64,000 bases of DNA, from contig NZ_KB904609.1 of the NCBI RefSeq assembly GCF_000380145.1, forward strand, positions 62,001-126,000, in the 5' to 3' direction. Within the stretch, counting starts at the first letter, position 1, and each line of letters begins with the position of its first letter. Shown piece by piece: positions 1 to 9,500 of the stretch. The DNA comes from Streptococcus thoraltensis DSM 12221. GTDB lineage: Bacteria; Bacillota; Bacilli; Lactobacillales; Streptococcaceae. Made by a program: the position numbers and the translations under genes. The notes under the pieces are model-generated. The model saw only the letters and a program-made list of their open reading frames with translations. It was not told where the DNA came from and ran no database searches.

Positions 1-63
1 AACCTTGTCGTGAAATCGTATGGACACTAAATTGTTTTTTCTAAGGATAAACTAGAGGGAGGA

Positions 64-2382
64 TTAGTCCTCTTTACGACGACGTGACACTGCAAAGCCT
101 AATGAAGCAAGTGCAATAGCTGAACCTGCTACAACTGCTGTTGATGATGATTGTTCACCAGTACTTGGTAATTGATCGCCATTTGCAGATTTTGCTGCTT
201 CTGGTTTTTCAGCAGAACGAGTTGCTTTGACAGATGAAGCTTTTACTTCTGATTTATCAGCAGCTTTTTGAGTGCCTTTATCTGATTTGTCAGTAGCTTT
301 TTGGTCTCCCTTGTCTGATTTACCAGAATTATCTTTACCTTGTTCTTCTTTTGGTTGTTCTTGACTTGGTTTGTCAGCTTTTTGAACTTTATCAACAGCG
401 ATGAAGTCTTCATGGTGATCTGTGTTTGCTAGGTCAAACGCTGCTGTACGGTAGCTATTCAACTCGTAACCTTCTGGTACAGAAACTAGAGATGCTGTGT
501 AGCCTTTACCTGGCTTCACATCTGTGAAGTTAGCGTTACCAAACTCATCTGTTGTTACTTGACGAGTTGAGCCATCTGCTGCTTTCAACTCAACAACTGC
601 ACCTACTACCGGATTGAAGCCATTATCAACAACCTTGATGGTTGCTGAAGCATTACCAACTTCTTCGTCTACTTTTGGTGCCACTTTTTGAACTTTATCA
701 ACAGAGATGAAGTCTTCATGGTGGTCTGTGTTTGCTAGGTCAAACGCTGCTGTACGGTAGCTATTCAACTCGTAACCTTCTGGTACAGAAGCTAGAGTTG
801 CTGTGTAGCCTTTAGCTGGTTTTACATCTGTGAAGTTAGCGTTACCAAACTCATCTGTTGTTACTTGACGAGTTGAGCCATCTGCTGCTTTCAACTCAAC
901 AACTGCACCCACTACTGGGTTGAAGCCATTATCAACAACTTTAATAGCTGCTGAAGCATTACCAACTTCTTCGTCTACTTTTGGTGCCACTTTTTGAACT
1001 TTATCAACAGAGATGAAGTCTTCGTGGTGGTCTGTGTTTGCTAGGTCAAACGCTGCTGTACGGTAGCTGTTGTAATCATAACCTTCTGGAACCATGGCAA
1101 GCGCTGCTGTGTAACCTTTGCCTGGTTTTACATCTGTGAAGTTAGCGTTACCAAACTCATCAGTTTTAACTTGACGACCTGAACCATCTGCTGCCAACAA
1201 TTCAACTGTTGCACCGACAACTGGGTTGAAGCCGTTATCAACAACTTTGATGGTTGCTGAAGCATTACCAACTTCTTTCTCTTCTTTTGGTGCTTCTTTT
1301 TGAGCTTTATCAACAGAGATGAAGTCTTCGTGGTGATCTGTGTTTGCTAGGTCAAACGCTGCTGTACGGTAGCTGTTCAATTCGTAGCCTTCTGGTACAG
1401 AAGCTAGGGCTGCTGTGTAACCTTTACCTGGTTTTACATCTGTGAAGTTAGCATTACCAAATTCATCAGTTTTGACTTGACGACCTGAACCATCTGCTGC
1501 TAACAATTCAACTGTTGCGCCAGCTACTGGGTTTGAAGCATTGTCTTTAACAGCAATAGTTGCTGAGGCGTTACCAACTTCTTTCTCTTCTTTTGGTGCT
1601 TCTTTTTGAGCTTTATCAACAGAGATGAAGTCTTCATGGTGATTAGCATTGTCTAAGTCGAAAGCTGCTGTACGGTAGCTGTTCAACTCATAACCTTCTG
1701 GAACAGAAGCTAGAGCTGCTGTGTAACCTTTACCTGGTTTTACATCTGTGAAGTTAGCGTTACCAAATTCATCAGTTTTAACTTGACGACCTGAACCATC
1801 TGCTGCCAACAATTCAACTGTTGCGCCAGCTACTGGGTTTGAAGCATTGTCTTTAACAGCGATAGTTGCTGAGGCGTTACCAACTACTTCATCTTCTTTT
1901 AGTGTTTCTACTACTGGCTCACTAGCTTTCTCAACTTTATTAACGTTGATGAAATCTTCATAATGGTCAGTGTTTTTCAATGAAAAGCTTGGACGGAAAC
2001 CTGTTGCTTCATAGCCTTCTGGTACAGTTGCAACTGCTGCTGAATAGTTTCCTGGCTTCACATCTGTGAAGTTAGCATTACCAAATTCATCAGTCGCAAC
2101 TTGACGACCTGAACCATCTGCTGCTAACAATTCAACTGTTGCGCCAGCTACTGGGTTTGAAGCATTGTCTTTAACAGCAATAGTTGCTGAGGCACTGCCG
2201 ACAACGTCTTGATTAACAATTGAAGCTGCGTTGTCTGATGGAACTTGATCAGCAGATACTGCTTGAGTATTCATACCTAAAAAGGCAATACCTACCAAAA
2301 CAGATGCTGTGCCTACGCTAAGTTTCTTGATTGAGTAGCGTTGTTGTGTTTGAGAACTATCATGTTTACCCTTATAAAACAT
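64..2382 (-). CDS. LPXTG-anchored surface protein with six 102-residue SpaA/CnaB-like repeats
   Basis: Cell-wall-anchored surface protein, probably an adhesin; the ligand cannot be told. The N-terminus has a [16 protein letters not shown] motif (YSIRK/GXXXS-type signal peptide) and the C-terminus has LPSTG, a hydrophobic stretch and RRRKED, so sortase A anchoring is expected. The body is six tandem units of about 102 residues (306 bp). Each has the prealbumin-like pattern [29 protein letters not shown] and a PEGY turn, followed by a linker rich in K, E and P. Before the anchor lies a low-complexity K/D/Q/S stretch. The Glu usually found just before the P.GY turn of isopeptide-forming SpaA domains is Ala or Val here, so an internal isopeptide bond is doubtful. 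I chose the ATG at 2382 (MFYKGKHD) because AAAGGA lies about 12 nt upstream; an in-frame ATG at 2394 abuts that site. It is divergent from the TetR-like gene at 2626. Confidence 0.85.
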   Translation of the reverse strand: MFYKGKHDSSQTQQRYSIKKLSVGTASVLVGIAFLGMNTQAVSADQVPSDNAASIVNQDVVGSASATIAVKDNASNPVAGATVELLAADGSGRQVATDEFGNANFTDVKPGNYSAAVATVPEGYEATGFRPSFSLKNTDHYEDFINVNKVEKASEPVVETLKEDEVVGNASATIAVKDNASNPVAGATVELLAADGSGRQVKTDEFGNANFTDVKPGKGYTAALASVPEGYELNSYRTAAFDLDNANHHEDFISVDKAQKEAPKEEKEVGNASATIAVKDNASNPVAGATVELLAADGSGRQVKTDEFGNANFTDVKPGKGYTAALASVPEGYELNSYRTAAFDLANTDHHEDFISVDKAQKEAPKEEKEVGNASATIKVVDNGFNPVVGATVELLAADGSGRQVKTDEFGNANFTDVKPGKGYTAALAMVPEGYDYNSYRTAAFDLANTDHHEDFISVDKVQKVAPKVDEEVGNASAAIKVVDNGFNPVVGAVVELKAADGSTRQVTTDEFGNANFTDVKPAKGYTATLASVPEGYELNSYRTAAFDLANTDHHEDFISVDKVQKVAPKVDEEVGNASATIKVVDNGFNPVVGAVVELKAADGSTRQVTTDEFGNANFTDVKPGKGYTASLVSVPEGYELNSYRTAAFDLANTDHHEDFIAVDKVQKADKPSQEQPKEEQGKDNSGKSDKGDQKATDKSDKGTQKAADKSEVKASSVKATRSAEKPEAAKSANGDQLPSTGEQSSSTAVVAGSAIALASLGFAVSRRRKED

Positions 2383-2451
2383 ATTTAATCCCATTCCTTT
2401 CTTTATGTAAAGCAAAATAATAGGTAACAGCTAAACATCATAATAACCGTT

Positions 2452-2464
2452 ACTAGCAACTAGT
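2452..2464. promoter_or_regulatory. candidate operator palindrome between surface protein and TetR-like gene
   Basis: ACTAG-CAA-CTAGT is an inverted repeat with 5-bp arms and a 3-bp spacer. It sits about 70 bp upstream of the surface-protein start in the 243-bp divergent intergenic region. A TetR-like repressor next door would be expected to bind a short palindrome, but nothing else supports this site. Confidence 0.3.
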
Positions 2465-2625
2465 TTATATTATTTAAAAATTTTAATATTTACATTTCTT
2501 TGTTTTTTGTCACCTTTAAAGAATTTTTTTCTTATATAATGTTTCGAAAATCTAAAAATATTCACAAACAAAGCAAATGTTGCCCTTTTTCCAACCTTTG
2601 TGTGTGACATCGGAGTGAAATAAAA

Positions 2626-3177
2626 GTGACAAAAAGTAGTTATCCGCATCATAATCAGATAACCGAACGAAGAATTATTAGGGGATTTTCTAATATTTTA
2701 AAACAGACCAAAACGATTAAATCGATTAAAGTGGCCCAAATTGCATTTGCCTCCCGCATCAGTCGACAAACCTTTTATAAATATTATGAGTCAAAAGAGG
2801 ATTTTATTGAACAATCGATTACTATTATCCTCGATGATATTACTAAAATATTGACTAATGATCTCGAGTTTGGATTTGATGTCATTGTTGAAATGTTAAC
2901 CTATATAAGAGATAATCATGACATCATACTCCCTTTTATTCATTATTATCCTAATATTGACAATATCTTAACAAACTATATCAGGACAACTGTCATGAAC
3001 TCAAGGATTGATGATATAAAAGAACAATTAGAACAGGCTTATCAGCTTCCTTTTATTTATTCACTCGAAGTCTATATTACTACGATTAAAATTATCATTA
3101 CAACTTGGATAATCAATGATGTGCAGACACCACCAGATAAAATTGCAACTTATATTCTCAAGTCTGTTAAGATTTAA
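2626..3177 (+). CDS. TetR/AcrR-family transcriptional regulator
   Basis: DNA-binding regulator of 183 residues with an N-terminal TetR helix-turn-helix (residues about 15-62: IKVAQIAFASRISRQTFYKYYESKEDFIEQS, split here by family pattern SRQTFYKYYESKEDF). The C-terminal part is hydrophobic and Ile-rich, as in the ligand/dimer domain of DhaS-like members. It starts at a GTG preceded by GGAG about 10 nt upstream. It is divergent from the LPXTG protein gene, which is its most likely target. The ligand is unknown. The hairpin just downstream probably terminates it. Confidence 0.8.
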   Translation: MTKSSYPHHNQITERRIIRGFSNILKQTKTIKSIKVAQIAFASRISRQTFYKYYESKEDFIEQSITIILDDITKILTNDLEFGFDVIVEMLTYIRDNHDIILPFIHYYPNIDNILTNYIRTTVMNSRIDDIKEQLEQAYQLPFIYSLEVYITTIKIIITTWIINDVQTPPDKIATYILKSVKI

Positions 3178-3205
3178 CGGTATTATCCCAACCCTCTAAT
3201 GCAGT

Positions 3206-3271
3206 AGTTATAAAAAGAAACAAGCCCTGAAGGTATTCCCCACTTATTAGAGCTTGTTCCTTTTTATAACT
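3206..3271. terminator. long imperfect hairpin after the TetR-like gene
   Basis: Inverted repeat with arms of about 23 nt (AGTTATAAAAAGAAACAAGC and its near complement, 21 of 23 positions paired) around a 20-nt loop. It begins 28 bp after the TetR-like stop codon. The 3' arm contains CCTTTTTAT, so it can act as a terminator on the plus strand; symmetry would allow both strands. Confidence 0.6.
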
Positions 3272-3308
3272 ATCTTATGTTACCAAGCTATCTGCGCTAA
3301 TTGGTAAT

Positions 3309-3524
3309 TATAGTCAAACGAATTAACTTTCAGAACAAGGAACAAACAAAGACGCAGACAGTGCTTGATACTCAATGAAAATCCAAAGCAGGCTAGCCGA
3401 CACAGATAACAGATAGAACTGTCTTCATCAAATCAAGTTAACGACGTCTGCTTTTGATTTTAGAAGAGTATGAGTAGGACAAGTCGAAAGTGACCACGTA
3501 TCACAGTTAATACAAAAGACTATA
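3309..3524 (+). repeat. composite MITE-like repeat (outer element with nested inner element)
   Basis: Outer element begins TATAGTCAAACGAATTAACT and ends GTTAATACAAAAGACTATA, which are imperfect inverted repeats. It is split by an inner palindromic element at 3369-3470 (TACTCAATGAAAATC ... TTTTAGAAGAGTA). The inner element is flanked by TGA on both sides, while uninterrupted outer copies have the single sequence CTTGAGTAGG at this point. This fits a 3-bp target-site duplication. No coding capacity. Confidence 0.8.
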
Positions 3525-3597
3525 CATAGAAACAGCTCCCCTAGCTACTTCATAAAGCAAAAAGAGGTTGTTATTATCAGAAATCAAATAGCGACAA

Positions 3598-3703
3598 TAT
3601 AGTCAAATGAATTAACTTTGAGACAAAGAACTGAGACGCGGGCAGCACTTGAGTAGGGCAAGGCGAAAGTAACGATGTCTCAACCTTAATTCAAAAGACT
3701 ATA
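3598..3703 (+). repeat. MITE-like outer element, uninterrupted copy
   Basis: 106-bp element starting TATAGTCAAATGAATTAACT and ending TTAATTCAAAAGACTATA. It has the empty site GCACTTGAGTAGGGC, where other copies carry the inner element. It lies in the roughly 1-kb convergent gap between the TetR-like gene and leuS. Confidence 0.85.
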
Positions 3704-3999
3704 GTTTACTCGGTCATCTGCCCCAAGTTATAGCAGCTTCTATTGCTGCCTTATCCTTAAAAGCTAAAGTGGCGGTACAGCCTCTTTTAAGAACTATCCC
3801 TATGATAGCGTATGCTTATTTCGCTTTGCTAGAATGCATCAAACTATCCATATCCTTTTATAGCGTTTGGTTTACAAAAGTTATTATGACTTGTATTCAA
3901 AAATTCATTTCAGCTCAAAAATTTCTATCGCTCCACGATATGAAAAGAAAGTACGGTCAAAAAAGCATGTGTTTTTTCCCAACCTTCATAAAGCATTAG
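3704..3999 (+). pseudogene. possible remnant of a membrane-protein gene
   Basis: An open frame immediately after the repeat reads LLGHLPQVIAASIAALS, then a hydrophobic stretch (RTIPMIAYAYFALLECIK) and ends at 3997-3999. There is no plausible start codon with a ribosome binding site; the first GTG in frame is at 3769. It reads like the interior of a membrane protein cut by the flanking repeat. I do not recognise the family and it may be a chance frame. Confidence 0.25.
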
Positions 4000-4032
4000 C
4001 CATAAACTAGCGATAGCCTTTTAACTCCTATA

Positions 4033-4070
4033 AAAACACGCCTCACTCTAAAAAGAATGAGGCGTGTTTT
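4033..4070 (-). terminator. leuS rho-independent terminator
   Basis: Perfect 13-bp stem (AAAACACGCCTCA / TGAGGCGTGTTTT) with a 12-nt loop, about 140 bp beyond the leuS stop. Read on the minus strand, the stem ends in a run of T. Symmetry could also terminate plus-strand transcripts. Confidence 0.8.
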
Positions 4071-4206
4071 ACGTTATGATTGCAACAATGCACAGCTTTC
4101 GCTATGTTCACCATATTGACTTTAGAAGAAGGTCAGTCAATCTATTTGTTGGGTTGAAAGGCTCACTTCTCCGACTGCTTCAGGTGAAAATGTGCGAGTG
4201 AATTGA

Positions 4207-6708
4207 TTATTTGATAACAATATTGACTAGTTTATTCGGCACTGCGATAACCTTAATGATGTCCTTGCCTTCAATTTCAGCTTTGACTTTTTCATCTGCC
4301 ATAGCTAGCGCTTCGAGTTCTTCACGGCTGGCGTCTTTTGGAACGACTAATTTAGCACGCACTTTCCCCTTGATTTGAACAACAATTTCGATTTCGTTTT
4401 CAACGAGTTTCTTTTCATCCCATGTTGGCCAAGCGACATGTGAAATTGATTGACCTGACTCGGTCAAGGATTGCCACAACTCTTCACCCAAGTGTGGTGC
4501 AAATGGTGCAATCAACTGAACGAATCCCTTGGCGTAGTCCACAAAGAGTTTGTCCTCTTTATTGGCTGCGTTCACAAAGATCATGAGTTGGGCGATAGCT
4601 GTGTTGAATTTTAGTTCTTCAATTTGTTCTGTCACAGCTTTAACGGTTTCATGATAAACCTTGTCCAAAGCTCCGCTATTTTCCGACGAAATATCTTTAG
4701 TCGTAATGAGACGGTAAACACGGTCGAGGAACTTGCGAGCTCCTTCTAAACCTTCTTCAGACCAGGCGATTGAAGCGTCAAGTGGTCCCATAAACATCTC
4801 ATAGACGCGAAGTGTATCTGCACCGTACTGCTCAACCACATCATCAGGATTGACAACGTTTTTGAGAGATTTAGACATTTTAGCAGGTGCTTGTTCAAGC
4901 TCTTCCCCTGTTTCGATATTGAAGAATGACCCGTCACGTTTTTCCACCTTGTCCGTCGCAACGAGCGCTCCACGGCTATCACGATAACTTGTTCCCAAAA
5001 TCATTCCTTGGTTAAAGAGTTTTTGGAATGGTTCTTTGGTCGGAACAACTCCCAAGTCATAGAGAACCTTGTGCCAGAAGCGAGCGTAAAGCAAGTGAAG
5101 AACGGCATGTTCAGCCCCACCAACATAGATATCAACTGGCAACCATTGTTTCAAAAGGTCTTCATCAGCTAATTTTTCATCGTTGTGTGGATCAATATAA
5201 CGAAGATAGTACCAGCTTGAACCGGCCCATTGCGGCATGGTGTTGGTTTCACGACGCCCCTTGACACCATCTTCACGTGTCACTTCAAGCCAGTCAGTGA
5301 TATTGGCAAGTGGTGACTCTCCAGTTCCTGAAGGGCGAATGTCTTTGGTTACAGGAAGGACAAGTGGCAATTCACTTTCTGGAACTGCTGTTGAAGTACC
5401 ATCTTCCCAATGAATGATTGGGATTGGCTCGCCCCAGTAACGCTGACGACTAAAGAGCCAGTCACGCAAGCGGTAGTTGACTTGTTTCTTACCAAAATGA
5501 TTTTCCTCAAGGAAGTCAACCATCTTATCAATAGCTTCTTCCTTGTTAAGCCCATCAAGAAATCCTGAATTAATGTGAAGTCCATCTTCGGTATAGGCTG
5601 CCTTGTCGACATTACCACCTTCTAAAACAGGAATGATGTCTAAGTCAAATTGTTTAGCAAACTCCCAGTCACGTTCATCATGAGCAGGTACAGCCATGAT
5701 AGCACCAGTTCCGTAGCTTGCAAGAACGTAGTCAGAAATCCAGATTGGTATTTCTTTACCATTGGCAGGGTTGATAGCGTAAGCTCCGGTGAAAACTCCG
5801 GTTTTTTCTTTGGCTAAATCCGTACGTGCTAAATCTGATTTTAGGCTGGCAGTGCGTTTGTATTCGGCAATAACTTCAGCTTGTGCTTCTGTAGTAATGA
5901 CGTCTACCAACTCATGCTCCGGTGCCATAACAGCATAAGTAGCACCAAAAAGTGTATCTGGACGCGTTGTAAAGACAGTAAATGCTTTATCTGTATCCTT
6001 GATTTTGAAAGTCACGTGAGCACCAGTTGATTTACCAATCCAGTTGCGCTGCATGTCCTTGATGGATTCTGGCCAGTCGACTTCTTCCAAATCTTCTAAA
6101 AGGCGTTCTGCATAGGCTGTGATTTTGAGCATCCATTGGCGCATTGGTTTTCTAACCACTGGATAGCCTCCACGTTCAGAAGTGCCGTCAGGCAAGACTT
6201 CTTCATTGGCGATCGCTGTACCAAGTTCTTCAACCCAGTTGACAGGAACTTCAGCTTCATAGGCTAGGCCTTTTTCATAGAGTTTGGTAAAAATCCACTG
6301 GGTCCACTTGTAATAGTTAGGGTCAGTCGTGTTGACTTCACGATCCCAGTCGTAGGAGAATCCTAACGCATTGATTTGGCGTTTGAAATTGGCGATATTT
6401 TCCGCAGTAAACTCCGCAGGGTCATTACCAGTATCCATCGCGTACTGCTCAGCAGGTAAACCAAAGGCATCCCACCCCATAGGGTGAAGGACGTTGTAGC
6501 CTTGCGCACGTTTGAAACGACTAAGAATATCAGTCGCTGTATACCCTTCGGGATGACCAACGTGAAGTCCTGCTCCACTTGGATAAGGAAACATGTCAAG
6601 GGCGTAAAAATTAGGTTTTTCGGTATCCGTACCTGTTTTGAAGGTGTGATGTTCCGCCCAGTATTTTTGCCACTTAGGCTCGATTATTCCATGATTATAG
6701 GTACTCAT
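4207..6708 (-). CDS. leuS: leucyl-tRNA synthetase
   Basis: Charges tRNA-Leu with leucine in the cytoplasm (class I synthetase). The protein of 833 residues has the normal bacterial length. The HIGH-type motif appears as [10 protein letters not shown] near the N-terminus and the KMSKS loop as AKMSKSLKN. The CP1 editing domain lies between, with [20 protein letters not shown] prefer the ATG at 6708 (MSTYNHG) with TTGGAG about 9 nt upstream. The earlier in-frame ATG at 6744 overlaps the promoter -10 and could not be on the transcript. No T-box leader is visible, because the promoter is only about 35 nt before the start. Confidence 0.97.
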   Translation of the reverse strand: MSTYNHGIIEPKWQKYWAEHHTFKTGTDTEKPNFYALDMFPYPSGAGLHVGHPEGYTATDILSRFKRAQGYNVLHPMGWDAFGLPAEQYAMDTGNDPAEFTAENIANFKRQINALGFSYDWDREVNTTDPNYYKWTQWIFTKLYEKGLAYEAEVPVNWVEELGTAIANEEVLPDGTSERGGYPVVRKPMRQWMLKITAYAERLLEDLEEVDWPESIKDMQRNWIGKSTGAHVTFKIKDTDKAFTVFTTRPDTLFGATYAVMAPEHELVDVITTEAQAEVIAEYKRTASLKSDLARTDLAKEKTGVFTGAYAINPANGKEIPIWISDYVLASYGTGAIMAVPAHDERDWEFAKQFDLDIIPVLEGGNVDKAAYTEDGLHINSGFLDGLNKEEAIDKMVDFLEENHFGKKQVNYRLRDWLFSRQRYWGEPIPIIHWEDGTSTAVPESELPLVLPVTKDIRPSGTGESPLANITDWLEVTREDGVKGRRETNTMPQWAGSSWYYLRYIDPHNDEKLADEDLLKQWLPVDIYVGGAEHAVLHLLYARFWHKVLYDLGVVPTKEPFQKLFNQGMILGTSYRDSRGALVATDKVEKRDGSFFNIETGEELEQAPAKMSKSLKNVVNPDDVVEQYGADTLRVYEMFMGPLDASIAWSEEGLEGARKFLDRVYRLITTKDISSENSGALDKVYHETVKAVTEQIEELKFNTAIAQLMIFVNAANKEDKLFVDYAKGFVQLIAPFAPHLGEELWQSLTESGQSISHVAWPTWDEKKLVENEIEIVVQIKGKVRAKLVVPKDASREELEALAMADEKVKAEIEGKDIIKVIAVPNKLVNIVIK

Positions 6709-6742
6709 AGCTATTTCACTCCAATTTTTGTATGATGTCTCC

Positions 6743-6751
6743 ATTATATCA
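6743..6751 (-). promoter_or_regulatory. leuS extended -10 promoter
   Basis: On the minus strand the sequence reads TGATATAAT, an extended -10 (TGnTATAAT), with no good -35. Transcription should begin about 25-30 nt before the leuS ATG, which leaves a very short leader. Confidence 0.6.
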
Positions 6752-6800
6752 TGTTAATGGCATTTTAGCGGTCTATCTCCTTTAGAAAATTTAGAAAACC

Positions 6801-6829
6801 TTGATAATCATCCTTGAAAGCGCTATACT
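6801..6829 (+). promoter_or_regulatory. sigma-A promoter with overlapping cre site
   Basis: TTGATA at 6801-6806, a 17-bp spacer and TATACT at 6824-6829 form a near-consensus promoter for the membrane-protein pair. TGAAAGCGCTATAC at 6815-6828 fits the catabolite-responsive element consensus for CcpA at nearly every position and covers the -10. CcpA binding there would repress. The same arrangement occurs upstream of the sialic-acid operon. Confidence 0.7.
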
Positions 6830-6854
6830 AAAGAAAAAAGCTGGAGCTACCACT

Positions 6855-7217
6855 ATGGATATGAAAAAGAATTTCGCTTACTACTGGCAATCTTTTTGTG
6901 TCATCAATGCCACGCTCTGTCTGGTTACAGCCATTGCCAACCTATTATTTCCTGACCATCTAGCAATTTGGGATACTAATACCTTCTGCTACATGTTTTG
7001 GCTACCTTTTCTCATCAGCAATAAAATAAAACTCAAGACTCGCTATCTTTTGATTATTGCCCTTTTGCTGATCCTTGTTGTCAATCCTATTATCGAAACG
7101 CTTGTCCCCATCAGAATCTATCCAAGCACACAACAGATTTTTCTTCTTAGCTTATTCTTTGGCTTACTTACAATAGGGAATTATCGCTATCAAAAAAGAA
7201 AGAATACGTCACAATGA
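6855..7217 (+). CDS. small integral membrane protein, first of a tandem paralogous pair
   Basis: Protein of 120 residues, beginning MDMKKNFAYYWQSF. It has three or four hydrophobic helices (about residues 15-35, 45-60, 68-88, 95-112) and a basic tail. It is clearly paralogous to the next gene: both start KK.F.YYW..FC..NA.LC and share the order of helices. GGAG lies 8 nt before the chosen ATG. The stop overlaps the next start (ATGA). I do not recognise the family. The cre-embedded promoter suggests expression when preferred sugars are absent. Confidence 0.7.
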   Translation: MDMKKNFAYYWQSFCVINATLCLVTAIANLLFPDHLAIWDTNTFCYMFWLPFLISNKIKLKTRYLLIIALLLILVVNPIIETLVPIRIYPSTQQIFLLSLFFGLLTIGNYRYQKRKNTSQ

Positions 7218-7555
7218 AAAAAGAATTCTTCTACTATTGGGAGGCTTTCTGCCTGCTCAATGCTAGCTTATGTGGAGCATTTGCCCTGACATTGCTACTC
7301 TTTCCTGATATTGTTCCAACATTCGGCTTTTCTCAGTTAAGTAACTTCTTTCTCCTTCCTCTTGTGCTTAACCATAAAATGAAAACCAAGTTTCGCTATC
7401 GCTTTTTAATCGCTATAGTTTTTATCATTATTTTATCACCCATTTGGGATTATTTTGTAACAGATAAGATTCCGCTATCGCTGTTTCCTTTATCCATAGC
7501 TAGCCTTACCCTTGGTATACTGGCTCTTATTAATCATCTTCGTGGTAAATTCTGA
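7214..7555 (+). CDS. small integral membrane protein, second of the pair
   Basis: Protein of 113 residues starting MKKEFFYYWEAFCLLNASLC, with three or four predicted membrane helices and a short basic end (NHLRGKF). It is translationally coupled to the preceding paralogue by a 4-nt overlap. This suggests a two-subunit membrane complex or a tandem duplication. Function unknown. Confidence 0.7.
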   Translation: MKKEFFYYWEAFCLLNASLCGAFALTLLLFPDIVPTFGFSQLSNFFLLPLVLNHKMKTKFRYRFLIAIVFIIILSPIWDYFVTDKIPLSLFPLSIASLTLGILALINHLRGKF

Positions 7556-7809
7556 TTGTTGACAGTATTTCTATCGATGATACAGCAAAACAATCGTAAG
7601 TGAGTTCACTAAGATTATTAACAATAGTTAACTGTCGAGTAAAAGAGCAACTAGATCATCATCTGACTAAAAAACCTCCATACCGCAGGAACTACCCATA
7701 CATGCTTTCTTTTTAGACCGCCTCCAAGCTACGCGGCAAAACAGTGTCTTTATTGGTAGCTTTAATCATCATATTGAGACAAGTACCATTTAAATCTATC
7801 CCAAACGTA

Positions 7810-7900
7810 TACTCAAGGAAAATCAAAATCAGACAAGGCAATTAGAAGCGAAGTTCATTAAATCAAGTCAACAAGCTATAAACTTGATTTTGAAGAGTCT
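7810..7900 (+). repeat. degenerate inner palindromic element
   Basis: Starts TACTCAAGGAAAATCAAAAT and ends CTTGATTTTGAAGAGT, with ATCAAGTCAACAAG in the interior as in the good copies. It stands alone, not inside an outer element. Confidence 0.55.
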
Positions 7901-7970
7901 TATCAGCTAAGAAATAGGTCATTCTTAGCAGTGTTTTCCTTTATCTAGCAGCCATAATCATCAACTTTAC

Positions 7971-8076
7971 TATAGTCAAAGGAACTAACGTTCAGACAAG
8001 AAACTGTGACGAGGACAGTGCTTGAGTAGGGCAAGCCGAAAGTGACGAGGGGGCAAAAGGCATTCAAAAGACCATA
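7971..8076 (+). repeat. MITE-like outer element, uninterrupted copy
   Basis: Starts TATAGTCAAAGGAACTAACG and ends ATTCAAAAGACCATA. The empty inner-element site reads GTGCTTGAGTAGGGC. Confidence 0.75.
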
Positions 8077-8105
8077 ATCTGTTTTTATCTGGCGGTAAAA
8101 TAGCA

Positions 8106-8152
8106 AAATCACCTAAAATCAAAGGTTTAGTAGCCTTGATTTTAGGTGATTT
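8106..8152. terminator. strong hairpin, probable terminator
   Basis: Arms AAATCACCTAAAATCAA and its complement give a stem of about 19 bp with one bulge and an 8-nt loop. The right arm is followed by TCTG rather than a long T run. It lies between two outer elements, downstream of both the membrane-protein pair (plus) and the sialic-acid operon (minus). Confidence 0.5.
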
Positions 8153-8184
8153 CTGTTAGTCTGATGTCAGACGATTTTGAGTAT

Positions 8185-8290
8185 TATAGTCAAATGAATT
8201 AACTTTCCGACAAGGCACTGAAATGCAGACAGTACTTGTGTAGGACAAGCCGAAAGTGACGAGGTATCAAAGGGAATTCAAAAGACTATA
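8185..8290 (+). repeat. MITE-like outer element, uninterrupted copy
   Basis: Starts TATAGTCAAATGAATTAACT and ends GGAATTCAAAAGACTATA. The interior ACAGTACTTGTGTAGGAC is the empty inner-element site with one change. Confidence 0.8.
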
Positions 8291-8372
8291 ACCTCTATCA
8301 GCTGCAATCAACCTCACTCCAGCAAGGGACAGGTCAACCAAATAGGTGGAAGAGGAAGCGACGCTTTATGGA

Positions 8373-8475
8373 TACTCAAGGAAAATCAAAATTAGAGAGG
8401 TGACCTCCATGCAGATAAAGCTGAAGTTGGGCAAATCAGGTCAGCAAGGTTTAAACTGGATTTTTTGAAGAGTTT
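8373..8475 (+). repeat. degenerate inner palindromic element
   Basis: Starts TACTCAAGGAAAATCAAAAT and ends with TGGATTTTTTGAAGAGTT. The interior has diverged and stands just downstream of the ROK kinase stop codon. Confidence 0.5.
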
Positions 8476-8492
8476 GATAACTATTGATAGGG

Positions 8493-9389
8493 TCAGCCGA
8501 GTAGCTCTTTTTGTTGTAAGAGCCAGTAGATTGCTCCAATCCTACCTGCTTCGTTTCCCAACTTGGTACTTTCTAGCTCTTTTGGTAAAAACTGAGTCGC
8601 TTGCAGCGCACTTTCTAAACGCTGACTAATTCGAGGTAATAAAATCTCTGACCGAGCTAGAATACCACCTCCAATAAGTAATTTCTCAGGATTAATAAGA
8701 TATAAAATTGGCAGTAAGCCCTCTACAAAATGATTGACAAATTGATCAATCACAGCACTGGCAATGTCATCGCCCCCATCATAGGCATCAAAAACAGCCT
8801 TTCCTGTAGCAGTTGGCAGGTCTTTTTGTTGACAATAATCCTTAATCATAGCTGTTGTAGAGGCTTTATTTTGCCAAGCATCATTTTGAACAGGGAGATA
8901 ACCCACCTCCCCAGCCGAATGCGAAAACCCTCTCCAAACTTTTCCATTCAAAACGATGGCTCCGCCAATTCCCGTACCGACTGTTAAGCAGACCAAACTT
9001 GAAGCCCCTTTACCAGCACCTAACCAAGATTCCCCAAGAGCTGCACAGTTGACATCATTTTCGACCGCGCAGGGAAGATTGAACGTCTCTTCAACCAGTT
9101 GTTTCAGAGCTGTTCCTTTATAATCAGGAATCGTTGGACCTGCATAGACAACCTCTCCTAAAGTAGCATCAATGACACCTGCACTTGAAATACCCACTCC
9201 AGCTAATGCAATACCTCTATCAAGGTAGTCAGTAATAATATTTAAAATACAGTCGGCAATCTGATTGGTACCTTTTTCTAAGTCTACAGGCGTCTCTCTT
9301 TCTTGAAAGTATTTCTGAGAACATCCCTTTTCATCATAAATGTCACTCTTAATACTGGTACCACCAATATCAATCCCTAATAACAACAT
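8493..9389 (-). CDS. ROK-family sugar kinase, probable N-acetylmannosamine kinase
   Basis: ATP-dependent sugar kinase of 298 residues. The phosphate-binding motif is GIDIGGTSIKSD at the N-terminus and the second is VCLTVGTGIGGAIV. The catalytic Asp lies in VENDVNCAALGE. The ROK signature region GFSHSAGEVGYLPV lacks the zinc-binding cysteines (CxCGxxGC) found in many NanK proteins, a known variation in streptococcal members. As last gene of the sialic-acid operon it most likely phosphorylates ManNAc before NanE epimerises it. Substrate assigned from context only. Confidence 0.8.
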   Translation of the reverse strand: MLLLGIDIGGTSIKSDIYDEKGCSQKYFQERETPVDLEKGTNQIADCILNIITDYLDRGIALAGVGISSAGVIDATLGEVVYAGPTIPDYKGTALKQLVEETFNLPCAVENDVNCAALGESWLGAGKGASSLVCLTVGTGIGGAIVLNGKVWRGFSHSAGEVGYLPVQNDAWQNKASTTAMIKDYCQQKDLPTATGKAVFDAYDGGDDIASAVIDQFVNHFVEGLLPILYLINPEKLLIGGGILARSEILLPRISQRLESALQATQFLPKELESTKLGNEAGRIGAIYWLLQQKELLG

Positions 9390-9473
9390 ACCTTACTCCT
9401 TAGCCAAAAAAGGATGGGATAATCCCCCAAACCAAATTGAGTTTCTCATCTCATCCAAGCATTCTAGTCAATC

Positions 9474-9494
9474 TCTAGACAAGTATTGTCTAGA
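9474..9494. promoter_or_regulatory. perfect palindrome between YhcH-like and ROK kinase genes
   Basis: TCTAGACAA-GTA-TTGTCTAGA, with 9-bp arms and a 3-bp spacer, lies in the 111-bp gap inside the operon. It could be an internal operator or an RNA hairpin that trims or stabilises the message. No T run follows, so a terminator is unlikely. Confidence 0.45.
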
Positions 9495-9500
9495 AATCTT

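Larger units (their letters stand above)
7556..8492. other. 937-bp gene-free region made mostly of repeats
   Basis: No credible coding frame. It contains a degenerate inner element (about 7810-7900), two outer elements (7971-8076 and 8185-8290), a strong hairpin (8106-8152) and a second degenerate inner element (about 8373-8475). The rest shows nothing I can name. Confidence 0.6.

Noticed and set aside
7556-8492. Search for tRNA or small RNA genes in the large gaps
   Set aside because: No cloverleaf, CCA end or known RNA motif was found; the gaps are explained by repeat elements and hairpins.
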